Shown here piece after piece: positions 55,323-64,000 of a DNA stretch of 64,000 nucleotides (positions are counted from its first letter, which is position 1; each line of letters starts with the position of its first letter). The DNA is from Bugula neritina. Lineage: Eukaryota; Bryozoa; Gymnolaemata; Cheilostomatida; Bugulidae. The notes beneath the pieces are model-generated. The model saw nothing but the letters and a program-made list of their open reading frames with translations. It was not told where the DNA came from and ran no database searches. The stretch lies in the NCBI GenBank assembly GCA_964035545.1, contig OZ037767.1, forward strand, positions 14,224,801 through 14,288,800. Direction: 5' to 3'. The position numbers and the translations under genes are program-made.

Positions 55323-58300
55323 TGTGACCTGGCACCACAAAACAAGGGATGTATATAAAATGTTGAAAACCTAGTTATTACTATGGAGTGATAGAGCAGA
55401 CTTTTTCGAACATTTTGCACTTTATTTGAAGTCTCTAGCATAAATAGAACTCGAGATATTAGTATTTAAAAACTTTAACGTTTTTAGAATTTCTAAATTA
55501 CTGTTTCGAGAAAATCGCATTTAAAGTTGGCAACTCTAGAATAAGTTGAGAATTATTTGTTTACAATTTACAAGCCTTAGCAACGGGTCTTTGTATAATA
55601 GGAATGGTGACAAATTTGGTACCAAAATGATTGTGAAAGTTTGGGCTTTCTGTTAAACTAAATTTCATGCTGCCTCAACATAAAATTAGGTCAAATATGG
55701 CCGCCAAAATTTTTGTCTAATTTATTTGTCAATTTGCTTTTTACTTTGTTTAATGATTGAAAGGTTTAACAATTCCAGCAAAGAAGAGGATGTTTCAGCA
55801 AGTTTGTGTGTTGAGATATTTAAATTAGGCATCCAAGTCAGCAGGAAGTCATATAAAACAAAATGGCAGCTGCTTCCTGTTATACATTGAATATCTTCTT
55901 CTCCTCTAATATATTGTGTAATATATCAAACTGCAGCTATTGAGCTGTGCTGTTTCATAGTTATTGCTTAATGAGTAGAACACTTATGAGAAAATTATTT
56001 GACTATTATGAGATCATTCGAGATTCATTCATAAATATCTTTATAATCTCTAACGGCAACTAAATTTAGCAATTGATGTTGAAAATATAAACATAAAATC
56101 AGCTATTAGAACGTTTCAGTTTTATTAGGCATTAATATTCACATTTAAAAAATCAAATACATTTTTTTAAAAAACTAATTTAATGCAGTAAAAAATCCAG
56201 CCTGGATACAATCATTATGCTTGAATTAACTCTAATCAAGAAAAGAAAATTAGGTAGCTTCTACGGTTTTTGCAAAAAAGGCACTTTTCATCTTTCTACT
56301 TCCTTGGTCTCCATAATATGAGTTTACGGAGTATGGACACATAACATCATGTATGTGGCAAAAGCTTCATCACTATCATCAGCTGATTTTCTAGCAATTA
56401 TAGATGCTGCTACTTGACATCTATTCTGCCAATCTACCCATCTATTGTCTATTCCAGAGCTGCAAGTACAATGTTGACTTTTTTAAATAACAAAAGAAAA
56501 CGGTAGCTTGATTAGAAACTATACGCAGTTATATTATAAAAATTTAGTTGGTTAAACACTCTTGTGGTACTACTATAGCAGCAGTTAATTGTCATCCTGC
56601 ATTTTATCAACATTTAAATTTATTGAATTAAACAGAACAATTTAAATTAAAAAAATTGTTGAAAATTTTCAAGCACATCATTAAAAGACTGCAAACCTTT
56701 TATGAATGAAATAAGCAGAAGCCATAACCTTGCAAGCCAAAATTCAGAGTGTCTACATTAGAAGTGTTAGATTGATAGGTAGTAGAGTTGTGTAGGTATA
56801 AGTCTTCACTCTAATGCTCTCATAAGTCCACTTTCTAAAATGTACAGAATATCGGATTATTCTATATTAACATAGTATTATCAGTAAAATTACACATTAT
56901 GTACTTGAATATCTAGCATATCTGCAATTGGCAATTTTGAAGCAATGTCTTTCGATAACTATTAACCACTCAAGCATTTAATTGAGTAAAAAAGCTAGCT
57001 AAGTGCAACTGAATCTATTACAGACATTTACTATAAAATCAATTTGAATTCAATAAATTACTTTAAAATATGAATAAATTTTTGCTCATCCTTTATAACA
57101 AAATTAAAAAGTTTAGACTATTTATGCATTCAGTTAGTGTTACTACTCACTAAATAAGACTTAAAGTAACTTACTGAAGAACTAAGTCAGTCAACTATAG
57201 AATCACCATGAACTCGCATTAATATTTCATCATTATGCTCATTTACATTTAGTCACATTTACCATTTCAATTTGGTTATAGGTGATGCTTTTATTAATAT
57301 AAATAGGATTATCAATTGAGTTTTGACAGTAACTGTAAGCCTGCATAATGTGATGAAGATTTTATCATTATATTTTAAATCAAACTTCGAGCAAATTTAA
57401 AAATCACAAAAGGAACCGGTAGTTTGACTAGTAGGCCTAATGTTAATAGTAATAGTAATCAGTAACTGTATTGACAAAATCTAAGACAGAGGCTAAAAGT
57501 TACTAAGAGTAATTCCAATGTAAATTTAAATATCAACTATAGAATAAATCAATAAATATAATACTATCAGTATGAGTATCAAGTGCTTACGCTAATCTAG
57601 TGGTCTAACGTGATTGCATCTTCAAGTAAGTCAAGTAAGTAAGGCAAAACTCAGAGTCAGACTCAAATAGTGAATTTAATTATTAATCATTACTTAAGTT
57701 ATACTATTAATATTAATCATTTAATGAGCTACATTTGGTTTTACTGCCAAATACTAGTATCAGTAAATCATGAATGATATTCATTATGATTATCACTATG
57801 AGTAACCGTACCTCAAACTGTGAGTCATAGTGAGAGTCATTTAAATAGTTACTAGTAATAGTATAGAATAGACATACTCCTAGTGATATTATCAGTATGA
57901 ATATTATTAATAAAAAGATAACTACAAATAATCCTGGCAACAACTCTAAGTTAGTAGCGTAAATAATTGTTTTGAGTATAATTACCTGTATTGTTGTGAT
58001 TTTCAAGCTTGAACGCTAAAGATAAAGATTAAGTTTAGCATTTATCACCAAAGGGCAAAACAGCTCAGTAACTTAAAAGCTAACTTTGGATGGAGCACGA
58101 TGAAAAACTAAAACTAGCCTTCGATTTTAAATACGATGCTTCCGACAATGCGAAGAAAGAGGTGTAAGCTAAATTCATTTGATAAAAAATAAATTTGCAA
58201 GATCTCATGCTATGATAATGACTAAAATTGTCTTCTTTCTTTACTTGATAACTTCGCAATTTTTTCATCATTTAAAAAATTGAATGCCTTAGTTACCAAC

Positions 58301-58504
58301 TTTAAATGCAATTTTAAAGCTGAAGGAATCATCAAATGCTTACGAAAGTGTGATTTTTGAAATCCTTGGATTTTTTTGTATTAGAAAAGTTCAGAACCTA
58401 AAAACTGGAAATTAATTTCAAATTTAAGTGTTTCCAAATTAAACCTTCATTTACTACACTTTATAAACGCCGCCACATCCCCGGTTTTGTCGCGACTGGT
58501 CACA
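55323..58504. mobile_element. 3.2-kb TIR transposon inserted in the satellite repeat
   Basis: Starts tgtgacctggcaccacaaaa and ends ttttgtcgcgactggtcaca, imperfect inverted repeats of about 30 bp. Comparison with uninterrupted copies (ctctaatatagagattagc at 60280) shows the target TA duplicated, as with Tc1/mariner-type insertion. Most of the interior has no coding frame except the exon-like piece at 56324-56459. Confidence 0.8.
56324..56459 (-). CDS. Exon-like 3' coding fragment inside the 55.3-58.5 kb transposon
   Basis: After a TTGCAG acceptor the minus strand stays open for 45 codons, beginning SGIDNRWVDWQNRCQ and ending ATYMMLCVHTP before TAA. Composition is protein-like (Trp, Cys, charged helix) unlike the surrounding AT-rich DNA. 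It may be the last exon of a lost transposase or a captured host exon. Family not recognised. Confidence 0.35.
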
Positions 58505-60590
58505 TATAGAGATTAGCACTATAAAGCTAGTTTATGCAGTAGCCATGCATTGATATACTTTCTCCTCTATGCTATTTATTCACCAGCATGATATTTTATG
58601 AACTCAGGTTATTTAAATTATGTACATATAGTTCTACTTAAAATATAGTTGAGTATAATAACTTAGCTTACTGGTGACATGAAAATAAAAGCAGGAAATA
58701 AAATAAAACAAACAAAACTTATGCCATTAATTCATTAAAATCACAAAAAATATGTTGTGTTTGTTTGTTTCAGTGTGAAACGTTTATCTACAAATTAAAT
58801 TGTATATTTAGTTACCTTCAGGTAGTTCCTTTCTTTTCTTGTTTTAAATAGAATAATATTTAATTCAAAAATAATACTAATGAACTATTTGCTATATTAT
58901 GAGTCATTCCTACCCATCACTCCTGCTAAGCATCATTTAAACGGATATAAACTTTTTGCTTGTTTATAGGCAAAGGGGATGCCCATGAAATATTTTATAA
59001 GCAAAACACTGATGAGTGTAAAATGAAATATCATGGTTATATGTCATTAAATATGTATTAAAATCTATAATTAAAAAACGTATTCAAAATCTCAAAACTA
59101 AGTTTTATAAATAGATCAGCTCTATAACATGAACTCAATTGAACAGTCTGTAAACCTATAATATCTTATTACGAATGAGAATTGCACTAAGAAAAACTTT
59201 TTATTGAAGTTATCTTGTTCATTATACATACCAATTTATATACTCATAAAAATGTTTTATTCTGTGATAATAAAGAAGATGCAATCTGAATGAATAGTAA
59301 CTTAATATTGTATCATCATGTGACATCCTTTTGTTTAATATCTCAATATACTCAATTGAAGATATATTCGCCAAAACTTATTGATATAATAATTATTTCT
59401 GTGTTGAGTTTATTACTACTTCACATGTAAAATATGTATATAAAACAACAAAAGAAGTAAAATGTAATAAACATTATCACGGAAAAAATAAAGCTAAGGT
59501 ATTAAAATCAATGTAGGTAGAATTCATAACTATACGCCTCTACGTTGATGCTAGTTCTGGTTCTTCGTTTAAAGTGCGCAGACTATACATGGGTTGGTAC
59601 ATAATAATGTATTTTTCTAAAATCAGGCATGTTGTGTTGAAATAGGTTTATTATATCTGGAGGCATGGCTGATGGTCTTCCATGTAAATTCATATAAGTG
59701 AGTATGACAGTGGAGAAAAATATGAAAACTTGTAGAGTGTCTTTAATTCTCCCTCACTTGACAATACTTGATGGAAATAAAAACTTAAAGGGCCTGCCCA
59801 CAATCCTCTAAATTATAAAACGATAATAAACCCTTCATTAGTCTCACACTAGACATGAGTGATTATATAGTCACTAGACACAAGAAATCCTAACAGCTCT
59901 CAGTTCTGGAAACACAATATTACTGATTCTGTTGTATAATATTTAACTGCTCTATAAGTTAAAAGAGATGAATGTGAAATAATAGTAAGATGCTTGTTGT
60001 ATACATTTTGTGCCTGGCACAGTTTAGCTTTGTTTATTTAGCTTAGAGCTTTTATATATACAACCAATTTAATCTTTAGCTTTAGCTTGTGTATTGATTT
60101 CAATCGATATCCCAGACATTTCTATTTACATAGATTGAATGTGAAATATTAGTAAAATACTTGCAGACTTGCTTACATTACGTGCTTGACAGAGTTTAGC
60201 GTTGTTTATTTGGCTCAGAACTTTCATGCTATCAAATTATAATATTTGCCTAGTTCATTGATTTTAATATCACTCTAATATAGAGATTAGCACTATAAAG
60301 CTAGTTCATGCAGTAGCCATGCATTGGTATACTTTCTCCTCTATGCTATTTATTCACCAGCATGATACTTTATGAACTCTGGCTATTTAGATTCTGTACA
60401 TAATTCTACTTGAAATATAGTTGAGTATAATAACTTAGCTTACTGGTGACATAGAAATAAAAGCAGAAAATAAAATAAAACAAACAAAACTTATGCCATT
60501 AATTCATTAAAATCACAAAAAATATGTTGTGTTAGTTTTTTCAGTGTGAAATGTTTATTTACAAATTAAATTTTATATTTAGTATATAGT
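58505..60590. other. Repeat-derived non-coding region
   Basis: Contains material matching other parts of the window: 58505-58750 resembles 60285-60530, 58830-59060 resembles 61390-61620, and 59780-60110 resembles 53560-53880 and 62480-62810. No gene seen. Confidence 0.6.
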
Positions 60591-60910
60591 ATAATATAGT
60601 GTTTATATACAGTATATAGTATATTATAGTGTATATACAGTATATATAGTATATTATAGTGTATATACAGTATATAGTATATTATAGTGTATATACAGTA
60701 TATATAGTATATCATAGTGTTTATACAGTATATAGTATATTATAGTGTATATAATATACGTGTATGTATATTATTATAGTGTTGATCCTGTATGTGCACT
60801 ATTCGGTGTATATATGTTGTTATATATATATATATATATTGTTATATATACTGTTATATATGCTGTTATATATACTGTTATATATACTGTTATATACAGT
60901 GTATGTACTC
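60590..60910. repeat. AT-rich tandem repeat (tatagtgtatatacagtata)
   Basis: Units of about 22-28 bp followed by a ctgttatata array. The 73-codon Tyr/Val/Ile-rich frame here is an artefact. Confidence 0.85.
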
Positions 60911-61489
60911 TAGTATTATTTTGTATATATTATGTATTTAGAGCTAACTCCAGCGAAGTCCTGTAATGTTAGTAGCAATTTCAAGAACCCACAAGAAAAA
61001 AAACCCAACAGTCAAACAAAACTCTGATGAACAAACTTTTACCTGCAGGCAGTCAACATTGACTGAACACGGCTTTGAAGTTACAGGAAATACAAACAGA
61101 AGTTTAGAAGAGTAAAACAGTGAAGGAAAAACACAACTGTATATAATGTTAAATATTTATAGCTTATATATACCACTCCGACCGTTATTTTAATAAGCCC
61201 AAGTGGTGCCTCTTTTAACTAAGATATAAACACAGATTAACTGAAATCTTCCAATTATCCTGTAACAAATGCAAATTGTTCAAACTTTCATTATTAGATC
61301 AGGCTTCCTTAATATGTAAATATTTGAATTACAACTCTAGTTATAAATATGAATATAATATAATAGAAAGCATGAAGCTATTCCCTAAAACTTATGACTT
61401 TCAAGTAGTTCCTTTCATTTCTTGTTTTAATTAAAATAATATTTAATTCAAAAATAATATAAATGAAATATATGTTATATATTATGAGT

Positions 61490-63240
61490 AATTCCTACCC
61501 ATCACTCCTGCTAAACGTCATTTAAACAAATAAAAATTTTCTGCATTTATAGGCAAAGGGGATGCCCATAAAATATTTCATAATTAAGTTAAACACTGAT
61601 GAGTGTCAAGTGAAATATTATTGATTATATGTCATCAAATGTTACTATGTATAACTTAAGTGCAGTATAATAAAACAGAAGTAGAATATAATATATCTTT
61701 GAGTAACAAATTGTATTTAGTGCCAACTTTTCTATCAAATACAGACAATGATATGCTTAAGTAATCAACTTCTCAACATTGCCCAATATTTTGCTGTTAA
61801 AATGAAAGTATTATTTATAAGTAACCCAACAGGTTTTTCCCTTGTAAACTATAGTGTATAAGAAGTAGCAGCTTGCAACTGAGCTTATAGATTTAGTAAC
61901 TTGTCATTGTAGTTGATTTTAGTAGGAAGTTTGACAGTAAATATAATACAGAATTACTAAAACACAGTACCAGTTTCCTTTTGCCAATCAGAGAAGTGAA
62001 CAGCTGTAAATTAAAAAAATGATGTAACACACATTTGGTATAACTCTACAACTAACATATAGTTACAGGTAAAGTAGATAAAGTAAAGTATAAGCTGCAG
62101 TAAAGTAAACCAGGTTCAAAATCCCAGAACTTTAGTTACTTATTAGATCAGCTTTACATGAACTTCCATCAATTGTTTACTTCAGTTTGATATGCGTGGT
62201 GATTCGATCTAATAAGTGAAGTCAGTTTAATCAATACTAAATAATAAAGTAATCCATAGATATTTAATTTTTGTTAAGATCTTATAATTTTTTTATAATT
62301 CATAATTCATAATGCATATTTTGAGTAAAAATTACAAAAATTAGTTTTTATTTCATTTATTTTTGTCTTGTTTGATCAAAGTTATAGTTGACATTATCTT
62401 ATAATTTCATAATGGGAAAATGACTGTTATGCAACTAATAGAACATGGTAAAATATTATATATAGAAATAAAAACATAAAGGGCCTGCCCACAATCCTCC
62501 AAATTATGATAGGAAAATAAACTCTTCATTAGTCTCACTCTAAACATGAGTGATTAGTCACTAGACACAAGGAATTCTTACAACTCTCAGTTCTGGAAGC
62601 ACAATTTTACTGATTCTGTTGTATGGTATTTAACTTCTCTATAAGTTGAAAGAAGTGAAAGTGAAATAATAGTAAGATGTTTGTTGTATACATTTTGTGC
62701 CTGGCACAGTTTAGCTTTGTTTATTTAGCTTAGAACTTTCATGCAATCAATTTAATCTTTTCATGGGTTATTGATTTCAATTAATTCCCAATACGTTTAT
62801 ATTCAAAGGGAGTGAATGTGAAATAATATTAGGATAGGTGTAGAGTTATATACATATTATGCTTTGCATTTTAGCGTTGTTTATTTAGCTTAGAACTTGC
62901 ATGCAATCAAACTACTCTATGACTGAAATATTGACTTCAATGTCACTCCAATATAGAGATTAGCACTAGAGTTACATGCAGCAGCCCTATAGAGACTTTC
63001 CCCTCTATACTATAATTAAATTTATCAGTATAATATTCTGAAAACTCAAGCAATTCAAATATACTGTACATAATTCTACTTGACTTATAATTAGGTGGTG
63101 TTGTGTTGGGTTAACACAGTGGCCCCTGTGGTGGAATATGGTAACCGACCTCTTTGCAAGCCCGAAGTCCCGGGTTCGAATCCCAGAAAGGGCAAAATTT
63201 TTTTCAAGCTAGTTTAGGTGTTAGTGCATGTAATATATAG
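61490..63240. repeat. Flank block, third copy
   Basis: Matches 52440-54290 and more weakly 29500-31205. Includes units of the 150-165-bp repeat at 62690-62960. No deaminase exon is found left of it, where copies A and B would place the gene. Confidence 0.85.
63108..63194 (+). mobile_element. tRNA-like SINE head
   Basis: Reads tggcccctgtggtggaatat and cgaagtcccgggttcgaatc. Good box B, irregular anticodon arm. Shared with the repeat copy at 54185. Confidence 0.6.
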
Positions 63241-63329
63241 TAGAACTCCGAGGAAGTTAAGAGGTCAGGAGAGCCTAAATGCACAATTTTTAACTGCTTG
63301 CTCTAGTTAAAAAAAGTGAATTTGCACTA

Positions 63330-63855
63330 AAACAATATATAATATATTGTTGTTGTCTTGTGAACTACTACTAACGCGGTTTATGTGCAGAACTGCTGGA
63401 TCATAACCTAACTATGAGGTTTGCGAAGAGAACCGAGGAGGGGTTGTGTTATACAAACAACTTTATTTTAGATCTAATTACAAAAAGGCAAAGTATAATA
63501 ATAGACAAAAACACCCTATAAGATCAAATACAAGCTACTAGCTTAAGCCTGTAGTTATCTCAAGACTGAAGCTGGGCGCCAGTAGGTGCTACTTATGAAT
63601 AGAGAGTGCTATCTGATTGGCCGGTTGAGTTCTGGCGGTGGTGACCGCAATAAGTAGTACGGTGTCGCGTATACAGGCCGCAGAAGAGCGGCATTTTAGA
63701 ATGTTATACTGAGCATTGTACGTAGAGTTATCGCACTTTGCAAATATAATATAATACAGCTAAGCTTCTAATTATTACATGTGTTTGTAACCTGGTGGCT
63801 GAGAAACAGTACTTTTTACAGCTATTACAATATAATATAATTAAATATATTATAA
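63330..63855. other. Unique non-coding stretch before the right edge
   Basis: Less AT-rich than its surroundings (for example ggtgaccgcaataagtagta), with no open frame or splice-like context. It could be part of a transposon; no termini were found. Confidence 0.4.
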
Positions 63856-64000
63856 TATAATAAAATTTTTGTCGTATACATTTTGTGCCTGGCATAGTTT
63901 ATAGCATGGTTTATTTAGGTATTAGAACTTTTATGCAATCAATTTACTATTTTGATGGTGTATTGATTTCAATTGATCTCCTAAACATCTCTATATAAAC

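Noticed and set aside
57713-58006. 97-codon Ile-rich minus-strand frame
   Set aside because: Low-complexity hydrophobic translation of AT-rich DNA inside the 55.3-58.5 kb transposon; no motif.

Overview
The window is nuclear DNA from an animal, most likely an invertebrate. It is AT-rich, with short coding exons flanked by GT-AG introns, tRNA-derived SINEs, inverted-repeat DNA transposons and many microsatellites. The protein families seen (taspase-1, an AEN/ISG20-type exonuclease, calmodulin-like EF-hands, AID/APOBEC-like deaminases) are those of an animal. Nothing visible fixes the phylum. All gene models were spliced by eye from frame, phase and splice-site consensus.

Layout. 1-4.5 kb: two exons of an unidentified minus-strand gene that runs off the left edge. 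6.5-9.6 kb: a complete five-exon minus-strand gene of unknown function (288 aa). 12.3-17.6 kb: an eight-exon minus-strand gene (580 aa) joining three CxC-x7-CxxC cysteine modules to a DEDDh exonuclease domain of the AEN/ISG20 type. 20.2-26.1 kb: an eleven-exon plus-strand taspase-1 gene (372 aa). 26.9-28.9 kb: a minus-strand gene with three AID/APOBEC-like cytidine deaminase domains, one per exon (522 aa). 29-31.2 kb: non-coding DNA with a tandem repeat of about 150-165 bp. 32.3-34.0 kb: a calmodulin-like EF-hand gene interrupted upstream by a 4.1 kb long-inverted-repeat transposon (34.0-38.1 kb), which itself holds an 0.88 kb palindrome.

From about 38.6 to 54.1 kb the block 15.05-31.2 kb is repeated in direct orientation. 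The second copy has a truncated, stop-containing 5' half of the exonuclease gene, a second fully open taspase-1 gene (372 aa) and a second deaminase gene with four domains (617 aa). Parts of the 3' flank recur again at 58.5-63.3 kb, so a further round of duplication, perhaps with another gene copy beyond the right edge, is plausible. A 3.2 kb TIR transposon lies at 55.3-58.5 kb.

The main point of interest is the pair of multi-domain deaminase genes. Every deaminase domain sits in one exon bounded by phase-1 introns, so domains can be added or lost without breaking frame. The first domain in each gene (and the third in the first gene) keeps the H-A-E ... P-C-x(n)-C zinc site; the others have lost all or part of it. 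The taspase-1 neighbours stay nearly identical between copies while the deaminases differ in sequence and domain number. This resembles the rapid turnover of antiviral deaminase clusters such as vertebrate APOBEC3, but a role in immunity is inference.
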